From NCBI RefSeq assembly GCF_009848685.1, contig NZ_WXTX01000010.1, forward strand, positions 62,001 through 126,000: DNA of 64,000 nt, written 5' to 3'. Every line of letters begins with the position of its first letter. Position 1 is the first letter of the stretch. Positions 35,753 through 44,731 of this stretch are shown piece by piece. Both the position numbers and the translations under genes were made by a program. The notes under the pieces are model-generated. The model did no database searches, had not been told where the DNA came from, and saw only the letters and a program-made list of their open reading frames with translations. This stretch comes from Andreprevotia sp. IGB-42. GTDB lineage: Bacteria > Pseudomonadota > Gammaproteobacteria > Burkholderiales > Chitinibacteraceae.

Positions 35753-36636
35753 TGCCTGCTAGGCACTGGCTTGGCGCGCTGCTGCTGGTTCTGCAGCCGC
35801 TTGCCCACGCCGCAATCCAGGTGACGGATGATCTTGGCAACAGCGTGACGCTGGCCCGGCCTGCCGGCAGAGTGGTGGCATTGACGCCGCATGCCACCGA
35901 ACTGGTAGCCGCACTTGCCCCCGGCGCACTGGTCGGCACCGACAGCGCCAGCAACTATCCCGCCGGTGTCGCAAATCTGCCCAGGGTTGGCCGTTACGAT
36001 GCGGTGAATGTGGAAGCCATCATCGCGCTCAAGCCCGATCTGGTGGTTGCCTGGGAAGGTACTGCGGTACAGCGTTCGTTGCAGGCGGTGCAGAAGCTGG
36101 GTATCCCGGTGTTCTTCAGCACACCGCAAACACCGGTGGATGTGGCCAGCAACCTCACGCGGCTGGGCGTATTGCTGGGCAAGCCGCAGCGGGCAGCGGC
36201 ACAGGCCAGGGCCATGCAGCGTGATTACGCGGCACTCAAAGCGCGCTTCAGCCATGCGCAACCGGTGCGCGTCTTCCTGCAGATCAGCCCGCAGCCACTG
36301 CTGAGCATTTCGGAGCGCGCATTTCTGGGGCGGGCAATCAACGACTGTGGCGGCATCAATGCATTTGCCGATGCGTCCGAACAGGTACCGCAAGTGAGCA
36401 TGGAGGCGGTGCTGGCGTTTGCACCGCAGGTGATGGTGGCTACCAGCCCGGTGACCGAACTGGCCATGTGGCGGCGTTACCAGGCTTTGCCGGCAGTGGC
36501 CAGCGGGCAACTGTATGGCATCGTTGACGACCGGCTGATGCGGCCGGGCCCGCGGCTGGTGGAGGGCGTAACGCTGTTGTGCGAGCGCATCGATGCAGCG
36601 CGGCGTGCGTTGGCGCAGCCGAAGCGCGCAAAATGA
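35752..36636 (+). CDS. BtuF-like cobalamin-type periplasmic binding protein
   Basis: A 294-residue exported protein: signal peptide MPARHWLGALLLVLQPLAHA, then the class III helical-backbone binding-protein fold (VTDDLGNSVTLARPAGRVVALTPHATELVAALAPG is the family's opening). Closest in outline to BtuF, which delivers vitamin B12 to BtuCD, though iron-chelate binding proteins share the fold. No permease or ATPase genes are adjacent. The ATG is in a TGATG overlap with rbgA. Confidence 0.85.
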   Translation: MPARHWLGALLLVLQPLAHAAIQVTDDLGNSVTLARPAGRVVALTPHATELVAALAPGALVGTDSASNYPAGVANLPRVGRYDAVNVEAIIALKPDLVVAWEGTAVQRSLQAVQKLGIPVFFSTPQTPVDVASNLTRLGVLLGKPQRAAAQARAMQRDYAALKARFSHAQPVRVFLQISPQPLLSISERAFLGRAINDCGGINAFADASEQVPQVSMEAVLAFAPQVMVATSPVTELAMWRRYQALPAVASGQLYGIVDDRLMRPGPRLVEGVTLLCERIDAARRALAQPKRAK

Positions 36637-36674
36637 CTTAGAATCGCTACGGGTTCAATACATCCGAACGAGCC

Positions 36675-36875
36675 ATGGACGCCGAATTCGCCGCACTGGA
36701 AGACAAAGTGGGACTGCTTGCCAGGCTATGCCAGCAATTGCGCGGGGAAAACCGTGCGCTGCGCCAGCAGTTGCTGGGCCTGCAACAGGAAAACCAGCAG
36801 CTCAAGGGCAAGGTGGCCGGCGCGACCGAGCGCGTGGCCGCCATCCTCGCCCGCCTGCCGGAGGATGAAGCATGA
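36675..36875 (+). CDS. Short coiled-coil protein (ZapB/TIGR02449-like)
   Basis: A 66-residue, almost entirely coiled-coil protein (LEDKVGLLARLCQQLRGENRALRQQLLGLQQENQQLKGKVAG). Small coiled-coil genes in this position upstream of zapA are common in proteobacteria and thought to act in cell division with ZapA/FtsZ. The ATGA overlap with zapA indicates coupled translation. Confidence 0.82.
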   Translation: MDAEFAALEDKVGLLARLCQQLRGENRALRQQLLGLQQENQQLKGKVAGATERVAAILARLPEDEA

Positions 36876-37177
36876 GCGAGATCAAACAGCTGGATGTCAC
36901 CATCATGGGCCGCGAGTTCCGCGTGGCCTGCCCGGTGGATGAAGAACCCACCTTGCTGCAGGCAGTGGCGCTGCTCGACGGCAAGATGCACGAGATCCGC
37001 GGCAGCGGCAAAGTGATCGGCATCGAGAAAATCGCCATCATGGCGGCGCTCAACATTGCCCACGAATACCTGCATGTGGAAGCAGGCGGTTTTGACATTG
37101 CTGCCTACAAGCGTAGAATCGACCATATCAACCAGATTGCTGATGCGGCATTGCAGGAACAGAGCGAACTTTTCTGA
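36872..37177 (+). CDS. zapA: Cell division protein ZapA
   Basis: A 101-residue protein: KQLDVTIMGREFRVACPVDEEPTLLQAVALLDGKMHEIRGSGKVIGIEKIAIMAALNIAHE is the ZapA head domain, followed by a C-terminal helix. ZapA cross-links FtsZ filaments at midcell. It is followed by the 6S RNA and fau genes, the order widely conserved in proteobacteria. Confidence 0.94.
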   Translation: MSEIKQLDVTIMGREFRVACPVDEEPTLLQAVALLDGKMHEIRGSGKVIGIEKIAIMAALNIAHEYLHVEAGGFDIAAYKRRIDHINQIADAALQEQSELF

Positions 37178-37181
37178 GCGC

Positions 37182-37209
37182 TTGTCCACATGCCTCATCT
37201 TGCTACCGA
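37182..37209 (+). promoter_or_regulatory. Possible 6S RNA promoter
   Basis: TTGTCC (37182-37187), a 16-base spacer and TACCGA (37204-37209) end about 7 bases before the expected 5' end of 6S RNA. Both hexamers are weak matches, so this is tentative. Confidence 0.35.
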
Positions 37210-37214
37210 CTGCT

Positions 37215-37392
37215 TTCCTGCGGTGTTCGTTTCGGCTCATATTCTTTGAACCGATAAATTGTAGCTCGGTTGCCAGCCACGAAAAATCGCCTGTTGTGCG
37301 CGTTCCTTAGTCGAATGCACCTGATGGCAAACGGCAGGCAGCCACTTGAACCTCAGGGTTCAAGATGCGAGCCGGACGACACTTGCGGGAAA
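37215..37392 (+). ncRNA. ssrS: 6S RNA
   Basis: A ~178-base RNA between zapA and fau. The closing stem pairs CCTGCGGTGTTCGT (37217-37230) with ACGACACTTGCGGG (37376-37389). Typical 6S elements are present: TTGAACCGATAA on the 5' arm and CTTGAACC...GGGTTCAAG (37345-37363) on the 3' arm, with the AT-rich central bubble between. 6S RNA mimics an open promoter and holds sigma70-RNA polymerase in stationary phase. Exact ends are estimated. Confidence 0.85.
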
Positions 37393-37414
37393 GCCCCCTA
37401 CCCAGCCCATACGC

Positions 37415-38023
37415 GTGACCGCCAGCGTAACCTTCCCGGAAAAAACCGCACTGCGGCGCGAACTGCGCGCACGCAGGAAGGCGGTCACCGCTGCACAGCG
37501 GCAACGCGCAGACCGGTTATTGGCGCGCTACGCGCGGCGCTGGCTCAAGCCGGCGCGCAAGGTGGCCGTCTACGTGGCCGTAGGCAGCGAAGCCCCCACC
37601 GATGCACTGATCAAACTGGCACTGCGCCGCGGTTGTCATGTCTATGTGCCGCAGGTGCCACGCCATGGCCGGCAACTGCGCTTTGCACGGGTGGATGCCG
37701 ATACCCGCTGGCGGCTGGGCCGCCATGCCATCCCCGAACCCACCGTGCATCCCAAGCAGCCGCTGCTGCATCCGCGCCGGCTGGATCTGGCTTTCGTGCC
37801 GCTGCTGGGTTTCGATGCCTCGCTCACCCGCATGGGCCAAGGCGGCGGTTACTACGATGCCAGTTTTTCCTTCCGCCGCTATACCGTACGCCCCAGGCTG
37901 CTGGGGCTGGCTTTTGCCTGTCAGCAGGTCGATGGCTTGCCGGTCGAGCCATGGGATTTGCGCGTGGACGCACTGATTACCGAGCACGGTGTGTTGCGTC
38001 CCCGCCGCCTTGCAGCGCCTTGA
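37415..38023 (+). CDS. fau: 5-formyltetrahydrofolate cyclo-ligase
   Basis: A 202-residue enzyme that converts 5-formyl-THF to 5,10-methenyl-THF with ATP. KTALRRELRARRKAV (start), FVPLLGFDASLTRMGQGGGYYDASF (substrate/ATP site) and EPWDLRVDALITEHG are the family motifs. The frame is open back to 37346, but that would overlap 6S RNA; the GTG at 37415 is the likely start, without a strong ribosome site. Downstream of 6S RNA, and in E. coli co-transcribed with it (ygfA). Confidence 0.92.
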   Translation: MTASVTFPEKTALRRELRARRKAVTAAQRQRADRLLARYARRWLKPARKVAVYVAVGSEAPTDALIKLALRRGCHVYVPQVPRHGRQLRFARVDADTRWRLGRHAIPEPTVHPKQPLLHPRRLDLAFVPLLGFDASLTRMGQGGGYYDASFSFRRYTVRPRLLGLAFACQQVDGLPVEPWDLRVDALITEHGVLRPRRLAAP

Positions 38024-38128
38024 ACGCAATCAAGCGCATATGCAGGCCATGACAAAGGCAATAATGTCACTGAAAGGTGGATTCCGAACGCATACACTGA
38101 TGACTAATATGTAGCGGAGATTGTTGCC

Positions 38129-40666
38129 ATGCCGGGTTCTCAACTGGAATTGCTCGCCCCCTTGTCGGGCATTGTCGTACCGATCGATCATGTGCCCGAT
38201 CCGGTGTTCGCCCAGAAAATGGTTGGCGATGGCGTGGCCATCGATCCGATCACCAACCAGTTGCTCTCGCCCGCCGCAGGCAAGATCACCCAGCTGCACT
38301 CGGCCTGTCATGCCATCACGCTGACTACTACCGAAGGCGTGGAAGTGCTGATGCACATCGGCCTCGATACCGTGATGCTCAAGGGCGAAGGGTTCAAGGC
38401 GCTGGTCAAGCTGAACGACCAGGTAGCCGCTGGCCAGCCGCTGATCGAATTCGATGCCAACTTCGTGGCCAAGCATGCCCGCAGCCTGCTGACCGAAATC
38501 GTTGTCACCAACGGTGACAAGGTGGCCCGCTACCAGGCCGCCAGCGGTTTCGTGCAGGCCGGCAAGAGCACCTTGCTGGTGCTGCAGCTGGCAGGGCCGG
38601 AAGGCGCTGCAGCTGCCAAGGCTGCGGCCGATACATTGTCCAGGCTGGTGCGCATACCCAACCTGACCGGCCTGCATGCCCGGCCTGCTGCGGTGATCGC
38701 CAACGCAGCCAAAACCTACAAATCGGATATCAGGCTGCTGCGCGGCAACGACGAGGGCAATGCCAAGTCGGTGGTCGGCATCATGGGCCTGGAAGTGCAG
38801 CACGGAGATGAAGTGCGCATCAAGGCCAATGGCGTGGATGCGGCGGCCGCCGTCGATGCGCTGGTGGCGCTGTTGACCTCCGGCAGCGGCGAAGATGTGG
38901 GCGCTGCCATCCTCACCAAGCACAAGCCGGCGCCGCTCGATACGCTGCGCCCGGTGGCTGCACGGCCCAAATCGGATGATCCGAACGTGCTGACCGGCGT
39001 ATCGGCATCGCCGGGCCTTGCGGTCGGGCAGATTTTCCAGATCAGGCAGGACGATATCGCGGTGACCGAGGCGGGCGAAAATCCGCAGATCGAACGCCGC
39101 CGTTTCGACAACGCGCTGAAAGAAGCATCCAAGCAGCTGGAAAAGCTCAAGGGCGAAATCAGCGATGCCAGCAAGGCAGAAATTTTTGCCGCGCACCAGG
39201 AGCTGCTGACCGATCCGGAGTTGCTCGATCTGGCAGTGGCCGGCATCAGCAGCGGCAAGAGCGCCGGCTTTGCGTGGCGCTCCGCCTATACCCGCTACGC
39301 CGAGCAACTGGCCAAGCTGAAGAACGAAGTGCTGGCTGGCCGTGCCAACGATATCCGCGATGTGGGTGTACGCGTGTTGCGGCTGATTGCCGGGGTGGCG
39401 GAAAGCAAGCTCAGCCTGCCGGCCAATACCATCCTGATCGCGGAGGAGCTGACTCCGTCCGAAACCGCCAGCCTGGATCGCTCGCGCGTGCTGGGCTTTG
39501 CCACCACCGGCGGCGGCGCCACCAGTCACGTGGCCATCCTGGCGCGCTCGCTGAACATTCCGGCCATTTGCGGCATCGATGAAGCCGTCGTCAAACTCGC
39601 CAACGGTACCACCGTCATTCTCGACGGCAGCAAGGGGACATTGCGCTTGAACCCGACCGATACAGAAATGGCGGTGATCCGCGACAAGCAGGCACGCCTG
39701 GCGAAGAAGCGTGCCGAGGAGCTGGCGGCAGCACATCTGCCGCCCGTCACCACCGATGGTCACCATATCGAGATCGTTGCCAATATCGGCGGCCTCGAAG
39801 AAGCCCGTCAGGGCGTCGAGCTGGGTGGCGAAGGCGTGGGGCTGCTGCGCAGCGAATTCCTCTACCTGGAACGCAACGACGCGCCGAGCGAGGAAGAACA
39901 GACCCGTATCTACGGCGATATTGCCCAGGCACTGGGCAAGGAGCGCACGCTGGTGATCCGCACGCTGGATGTCGGCGGCGACAAACCGCTGCCCTACCTG
40001 CCGATGCCGGCGGAAGAAAACCCCTTCCTGGGCGTGCGCGGCATCCGCCTGTGCCTGGCAGAGCCGGAGATCCTGCGCACGCAGGTACGCGCCATCCTGC
40101 GGGCAGCGCCGTATTCGAAGCTGCATATCATGTTCCCGATGATTGCCAACCTGGAAGAACTGCGTGCGGCCAAGGCCGTGGTGCTAGCGGAAAAAGCCGC
40201 GCTGGGCATCACCGCCGACGTGAAGGTGGGCATCATGGTGGAAGTGCCGGCAACGGCCATCCTGGCCGAGCAGTTTGCGCGCGAGGCGGATTTCTTCTCC
40301 ATCGGCACCAACGACCTGACCCAGTACACGCTGGCGATGGACCGCGGGCACCCGAAGCTGGCCAAGCAGGCCGATGCGCTGCATCCGGGCGTGCTCAACC
40401 TGATTGCGCTTACCGTCATGGGTGCGCATGCGCATGGCAAGTGGGTGGGCGTATGCGGCGGCATCGCATCCGATCCGCAGGCGGTGCCGGCACTGATCGG
40501 CATGGGCGTGGATGAACTCTCGGTCAGTGTGCCGAGCATTCCGGCGATCAAGGCGCTGGTGCGCAAGCTGAACAAGGCCGATTGCGAGAAGGTGGCCGCA
40601 GACGTGCTCCGCATGGGCACCGCAACAGAAGTCAGGGCAAGACTGGGCAAGCTGGTCGACGCATGA
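38129..40666 (+). CDS. nagF: PTS multiphosphoryl transfer protein EIIA-HPr-EI (NagF type)
   Basis: An 845-residue fusion of three phosphotransferase modules: EIIA-Glc type (residues ~1-150; H61 and phospho-accepting H76 in LMHIGLD), HPr (~172-255; TGLHARPA with H183) and enzyme I (~288-845; GGGATSHVAILARSLNIPA with H467, then SIGTNDLTQY and the PEP-site GVCGG). It passes phosphate from PEP to the partner EIICB encoded next. The combination with a GlcNAc-type permease points to N-acetylglucosamine uptake. It ends in its own terminator. Confidence 0.93.
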   Translation: MPGSQLELLAPLSGIVVPIDHVPDPVFAQKMVGDGVAIDPITNQLLSPAAGKITQLHSACHAITLTTTEGVEVLMHIGLDTVMLKGEGFKALVKLNDQVAAGQPLIEFDANFVAKHARSLLTEIVVTNGDKVARYQAASGFVQAGKSTLLVLQLAGPEGAAAAKAAADTLSRLVRIPNLTGLHARPAAVIANAAKTYKSDIRLLRGNDEGNAKSVVGIMGLEVQHGDEVRIKANGVDAAAAVDALVALLTSGSGEDVGAAILTKHKPAPLDTLRPVAARPKSDDPNVLTGVSASPGLAVGQIFQIRQDDIAVTEAGENPQIERRRFDNALKEASKQLEKLKGEISDASKAEIFAAHQELLTDPELLDLAVAGISSGKSAGFAWRSAYTRYAEQLAKLKNEVLAGRANDIRDVGVRVLRLIAGVAESKLSLPANTILIAEELTPSETASLDRSRVLGFATTGGGATSHVAILARSLNIPAICGIDEAVVKLANGTTVILDGSKGTLRLNPTDTEMAVIRDKQARLAKKRAEELAAAHLPPVTTDGHHIEIVANIGGLEEARQGVELGGEGVGLLRSEFLYLERNDAPSEEEQTRIYGDIAQALGKERTLVIRTLDVGGDKPLPYLPMPAEENPFLGVRGIRLCLAEPEILRTQVRAILRAAPYSKLHIMFPMIANLEELRAAKAVVLAEKAALGITADVKVGIMVEVPATAILAEQFAREADFFSIGTNDLTQYTLAMDRGHPKLAKQADALHPGVLNLIALTVMGAHAHGKWVGVCGGIASDPQAVPALIGMGVDELSVSVPSIPAIKALVRKLNKADCEKVAADVLRMGTATEVRARLGKLVDA

Positions 40667-40667
40667 C

Positions 40668-40696
40668 AAAACGGGCGCCACTGGCGCCCGTTTTTC
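40668..40696 (+). terminator. nagF terminator
   Basis: Up to 13-bp stem AAAACGGGCGCCA / TGGCGCCCGTTTT followed by T-run; directly after the nagF stop and before nagE. Confidence 0.9.
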
Positions 40697-40813
40697 ATTC
40701 TGGCCGGCACGATGCCGCTGCAGTGCCAATAATCACATCAGGTGCTATCCCTGATAGCGATGTTTTCCGCTGGCGGAGATGATGCCCGCCGAATCGGATT
40801 GCGGGAGAAAGAC

Positions 40814-42559
40814 ATGTTCAAGGCAGCGTTCACGGTACTGCAGAAAATCGGCAAGGCATTGATGCTGCCAGTGGCGGTATTGCCGGTGGCCGGCTTGTTG
40901 CTCGGCATCGGCAGCTCGCATTTCGGCTTCATCCCCGGTGCGGTTTCGGAAATCATGGCGCAGAGCGGTGGCGCCATATTCGGCAACCTGGCGTTGATTT
41001 TCGCGGTGGGTGTGGCGCTGGGGCTGACCGATAACGACGGCGTTGCCGCCATCGCCGCCGTAGTGGGATACGTGGTGATGCTGGCGACCATGGGCGTGAT
41101 GGCCACCGTGTGGGGCATCGAGCCGGCTACGGTGATGGGCATGAAATCGATGGAAACCGGGGTGTTCGGCGGCATCATTGCCGGCGCCGTGGCGGCGGTA
41201 TTGTTCAACAGGTATTACCGCATCGAGCTGCCGCCTTATCTGGGCTTCTTTGCCGGCAAACGTTTCGTGCCCATTGTTACCGGCATCGCGGCGATTTTCG
41301 TCGGCGTCATCCTGTCGGTGATCTGGCCGCCGGTGCAGCATGGCATCGGCGTGTTTTCGCACTGGGCCGCCGTCAGTGATCCGCGCACCGCTGCCACCGT
41401 GTATGGTTTTGTCGAGCGGCTGCTGATTCCTTTCGGGTTGCACCATATCTGGAACGTGCCGTTCTTCTTCGAGATGGGCAGCTTTACCGACAGTGCCGGC
41501 AAGGTGGTGCATGGTGATATCAACCGCTTCTTTGCCGGTGACCAGACTGCAGGCATCCTGTCCGGCGCCTTCCTGTTCAAGATGTTCGGCCTGCCTGGCG
41601 CCGCCATTGCCATCTGGCATACCGCCAAGCCGGAAAACCGCGTGAAGGTGGGCGGCATCATGATTTCCGCCGCGCTCACCTCCTTCCTGACCGGGATTAC
41701 CGAGCCGATCGAATTTGCCTTCCTGTTCGTGGCGCCGCAGCTGTATGTGATCCATGCAGCGCTTGCCGCCACCGCGCAGTTCATCGCCAACACGCTGCAC
41801 ATGCACATGGGCTTCACGTTCTCGCAGGGCGGCATCGATTTCCTGCTGTTCAATGCGTTTGGCAAATACGCGCAGAACTGGGGCTGGACGTTGCTGCTGG
41901 GGCCACTGTATTTCGGCATCTATTACGTGGTGTTCCGCTACACCATCCTCAAGCTCCAGCTGAAAACGCCCGGCCGCGAGGACGAGACGGAAGCCGCCGG
42001 TGCCGAGGTGGCCGATGCCGACCGTGCGCGCGAGCTGGTGCTGGCATTCGGCGGGCGCAAGAACATTGCCAGCCTGGATGCCTGCGTAACCCGGCTGCGC
42101 ATCGCGGTAAACGACCCGACGCAGGTCAACCAGCCACGCCTCAAGGCCATGGGTGCTGCCGGCGTGATGATGGTGGGCAATGGTGTGCAGGCGATATTCG
42201 GCACGCTGTCCGAGAACATCAAGACCGATATGGCCGAATACCTGAAAACCGCCGGCGCGGATGCAGATCTTGCCGCGCCATTGGCGCCGCAGGCGGCAAC
42301 GCAGGCAACGCTGCAGACGGTGGTGGCGGATGATGCGCGCTTCGATGCCAAGCTGGCCGCGCTCAGGCAGGTGCTGGGCAAGCCGCAGGCGGTAGAAGTG
42401 GTGGCGCTGAGCCGGCTGGATGTAACACTGGCCGATGGGACCGCGCTGGATACTGCAGCATTGCAGGCGGCCGGCATCGGTGCCATGCGGGTCAGCGACA
42501 ACGAATACCAGTTGGTGGTGGGCCCGGCTGCGGAACAATACCGCGCCGCGCTGATCTGA
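40814..42559 (+). CDS. nagE: GlcNAc PTS permease EIICB with degenerate second EIIB domain
   Basis: A 581-residue inner-membrane transporter. Residues 1-~380 are the IIC channel of the Glc/GlcNAc family (ITEPIEF at 295-301; [12 protein letters not shown] at 209-220). EIIB follows with phospho-cysteine C424 in [10 protein letters not shown]. The last ~75 residues (507-581) look like a second EIIB domain that has lost the cysteine ([32 protein letters not shown]). GGGAGA precedes ATG 40814; upstream in-frame codons are unlikely. It takes phosphate from NagF. E. coli NagE has EIIA in the C-terminal place. Confidence 0.93.
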   Translation: MFKAAFTVLQKIGKALMLPVAVLPVAGLLLGIGSSHFGFIPGAVSEIMAQSGGAIFGNLALIFAVGVALGLTDNDGVAAIAAVVGYVVMLATMGVMATVWGIEPATVMGMKSMETGVFGGIIAGAVAAVLFNRYYRIELPPYLGFFAGKRFVPIVTGIAAIFVGVILSVIWPPVQHGIGVFSHWAAVSDPRTAATVYGFVERLLIPFGLHHIWNVPFFFEMGSFTDSAGKVVHGDINRFFAGDQTAGILSGAFLFKMFGLPGAAIAIWHTAKPENRVKVGGIMISAALTSFLTGITEPIEFAFLFVAPQLYVIHAALAATAQFIANTLHMHMGFTFSQGGIDFLLFNAFGKYAQNWGWTLLLGPLYFGIYYVVFRYTILKLQLKTPGREDETEAAGAEVADADRARELVLAFGGRKNIASLDACVTRLRIAVNDPTQVNQPRLKAMGAAGVMMVGNGVQAIFGTLSENIKTDMAEYLKTAGADADLAAPLAPQAATQATLQTVVADDARFDAKLAALRQVLGKPQAVEVVALSRLDVTLADGTALDTAALQAAGIGAMRVSDNEYQLVVGPAAEQYRAALI

Positions 42560-42580
42560 TAGGCGGTAAAGTGGCATGCA

Positions 42581-42606
42581 GGGCGTACCGCAGGTACGCC
42601 CTTTTT
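42581..42606 (+). terminator. nagE terminator
   Basis: Perfect 9-bp stem GGGCGTACC / GGTACGCCC (loop GCA) followed by TTTTT, 21 bases after the nagE stop. Confidence 0.92.
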
Positions 42607-42620
42607 GATGGGAGATTTGA

Positions 42621-42824
42621 ATGGCAAACAGGGTATTGCGTCGTAGCCGCAGCAATTGCTGGCTGGCCGGTGTGGTGGGCGGCTTGGGTAATTACTTCGG
42701 CATCAGTGCGAACAAGTTGCGGCTGATCTACGTATTGGTATCGGTTTTGTCGGCGGCGTTCCCGGGCATCATCGTTTACCTGCTGCTGTGGTTCCTGATG
42801 CCGCAAGGCGACGACCGGGGCTGA
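42621..42824 (+). CDS. PspC-domain small membrane protein
   Basis: A 67-residue protein: RSRSNCWLAGVVGGLGNYFGISANKLRLIYVLVSVLSAAFPGIIVYLLLWFLMP is a complete PspC domain with a single C-terminal membrane segment. PspC domains occur in envelope-stress (phage-shock) systems; no other psp genes are visible. GGGAGA lies 8 bases upstream. Confidence 0.9.
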   Translation: MANRVLRRSRSNCWLAGVVGGLGNYFGISANKLRLIYVLVSVLSAAFPGIIVYLLLWFLMPQGDDRG

Positions 42825-42934
42825 CCGGGTTGGCCGCAATGCAAATACGTTGCGGCGTCAATCAGCAAGAACCGGGGTGTCATTCCCGGCAGCACTGCGG
42901 CAAGCTGCGTGGATAGAAACCCGGGAATGCCACC

Positions 42935-43834
42935 ATGGATGTCGCCAGCCTTTGCCGCCTGTTCATGCTTGCCGCGTTGTGGGGCGCATCGTTCCTGTTC
43001 ATGCGCATGGCCGTGCCGGCATTGGGGCCGGTGTGGCTGATCGGGTTGCGGGTGGGGATTGCCGCGCTGTTCCTGCTGCTGATTTCCGGCTGGCGCAGGC
43101 AGGCGCTGCCGTTACGGGGCAATCTGCGCCACTATTTGATCTCCGGCCTGTTCACTGCGGCATTGCCTTTCTTGTGTTATGCCTTTGCAGCGCGCACGCT
43201 GTCGGCGTCGCTGATGTCTATCCTCAATGCCACTGCGCCGTTCTGGGGCACGCTGGTGGCAGCCCTCTGGCTGCGTATCGTGCCGGCACGCAAGGCATGG
43301 TTCGGCCTGTTGCTGGGCGTGCTGGGGGTGGCCACGCTGGTCGGTTTTGACCGCATCACCGCCAAGCCCGGCGCCGGGCTGGCGATTGCCGCCTGCCTGG
43401 TGGCCACGCTGTGCTATGGCATTGCCAGTGCCTATGGCAAACGCTACATGCAAGGCATGCCTTCCTTCGACGTTGCCCATGGCAGCATGTGGGGCGCCGC
43501 GCTGGCTTTGCTGCCGCTGACACTGTTTGTTGCGCCGTTGCAGCCGCTGGGTGATATCAGCGGGCCATCGTTGCTGGCCGTCGCGCTGCTGGGATTGCTC
43601 TGCACCGGTGTGGCCTATCTGCTGTATTTCCGCCTGATCAGCGATATCGGCCCGGCCCCGGCCTTGACGGTGACGTTCCTGATCCCGGTGTTCGGCGTGC
43701 TGTGGGGCGTGGTGTTGCTGGATGAAACCGTCGGCATCAATACACTGGCCGGCGCCTTGCTGGTATTGCTGGGTACCGCGCTGGTCACCGGCTTCACGCC
43801 GGCGGCATTGCGTCGCCGGCCCAAAGCAGTTTGA
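42935..43834 (+). CDS. EamA/DMT-family permease
   Basis: A 299-residue inner-membrane protein with ten hydrophobic segments in two EamA repeats (LFMLAALWGASFLFMRMA ... ALLVLLGTALVTG). Members export amino acids, metabolites or nucleotide sugars; the substrate is unknown. The start MDVASLCRLF is preceded by a weak site. Single gene. Confidence 0.9.
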   Translation: MDVASLCRLFMLAALWGASFLFMRMAVPALGPVWLIGLRVGIAALFLLLISGWRRQALPLRGNLRHYLISGLFTAALPFLCYAFAARTLSASLMSILNATAPFWGTLVAALWLRIVPARKAWFGLLLGVLGVATLVGFDRITAKPGAGLAIAACLVATLCYGIASAYGKRYMQGMPSFDVAHGSMWGAALALLPLTLFVAPLQPLGDISGPSLLAVALLGLLCTGVAYLLYFRLISDIGPAPALTVTFLIPVFGVLWGVVLLDETVGINTLAGALLVLLGTALVTGFTPAALRRRPKAV

Positions 43835-43963
43835 GTGCCATCTCCGGAACGGAGTGTTCTATCTGCAGCCCGCTTGATGCTGGCGGCAGTTGGCCGCATC
43901 TGTTGCATGAGCTTGCCTGAAGCGTCGCTGCATCTGCAGCGGCCGCCCCTACCGGAGAACGCC

Positions 43964-44623
43964 GTGTCCAATCTGCACCTGATCAGTTTTGATATCTGCC
44001 CCTATGTCCAGCGCGCCGTCATCACGCTGCTGGAAAAAGGCGTGCCGTTCGAGCGCACCTATATCGATCTTGCCAACAAGCCTGACTGGTTCCTGAAGAT
44101 TTCGCCGTTGGGCAAGGTGCCGGTGCTGCAGGTGGGCAACGAGGTGCTGTTCGAATCCGCGGTGATCGCCGAATACCTGGATGAAACCACCGAGCCACGC
44201 CTGCACCCGGCCGATCCGCTCACGCGCGCCAAGCACCGGGCGTGGATCGAGTTTGCATCCGCCGGCCTGATGTCGTTGTGGAACTACTACGTGGCGACGG
44301 ACGACAAGGCATTTGCCGCCGCGCGTGCCGATATCGAGGCCAAGCTGGACCGGCTGGAAGGCGTGCTGGAAGACGGCCCACTGTTTGCCGGCGAAACGTT
44401 CAGTCTGGTGGATGCTGCGTATGGTTCGTTCTTCCGCTACTTCCCGGTGCTGGAAGCGCTGGGCGAAACCGGCTGGTTCGATGGCCGGCCCAAGGTAGCG
44501 CGCTGGAAAGATGCGTTGCTGGCGCGGCCCAGCGTGCAGAATGCCGTGCAGCCGGGCTATGCCGACAAGCTTCAGGCTTTCATCAAGGGCAAGGGTGGTG
44601 TGCTGGCCAGCCGCATCGCTTGA
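43964..44623 (+). CDS. Glutathione S-transferase-family protein with active-site cysteine
   Basis: A 219-residue GST. The thioredoxin-like N-domain carries FDICPYVQRA (CPY active site as in omega-class GSTs), cis-Pro in LGKVPVLQVGNEVLFESAVIAEYLDE, and the C-domain is all-helical. It probably reduces glutathione mixed disulfides or dehydroascorbate-type substrates; it is not clearly SspA. GTG at 43964 with GGAG six bases away is the start; upstream open codons are not coding-like. Ends at a bidirectional terminator. Confidence 0.87.
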   Translation: MSNLHLISFDICPYVQRAVITLLEKGVPFERTYIDLANKPDWFLKISPLGKVPVLQVGNEVLFESAVIAEYLDETTEPRLHPADPLTRAKHRAWIEFASAGLMSLWNYYVATDDKAFAAARADIEAKLDRLEGVLEDGPLFAGETFSLVDAAYGSFFRYFPVLEALGETGWFDGRPKVARWKDALLARPSVQNAVQPGYADKLQAFIKGKGGVLASRIA

Positions 44624-44672
44624 TGTCTGCTGCGTGATCGCCCCCTGGCCTGAAACAGCCCGGGGGCAAATG

Positions 44673-44705
44673 AAAAGCGGGGGCGCAATTTGCGCCCCCG
44701 CTTTT
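44673..44705. terminator. Bidirectional terminator between GST and AmpG-like genes
   Basis: 14-bp perfect stem AAAAGCGGGGGCGC / GCGCCCCCGCTTTT with loop AATTT; A-run and T-run on the two sides serve both converging genes. Confidence 0.92.
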
Positions 44706-44731
44706 CAACATGGGATACACACAGTATGCCG

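Noticed and set aside
38030-40126. 698-codon minus-strand frame opposite nagF
   Set aside because: Antisense artefact of GC-rich third positions; no recognisable domain.
40745-42655. 636-codon minus-strand frame opposite nagE
   Set aside because: His/Arg/Gln-rich antisense shadow of a clear PTS permease.
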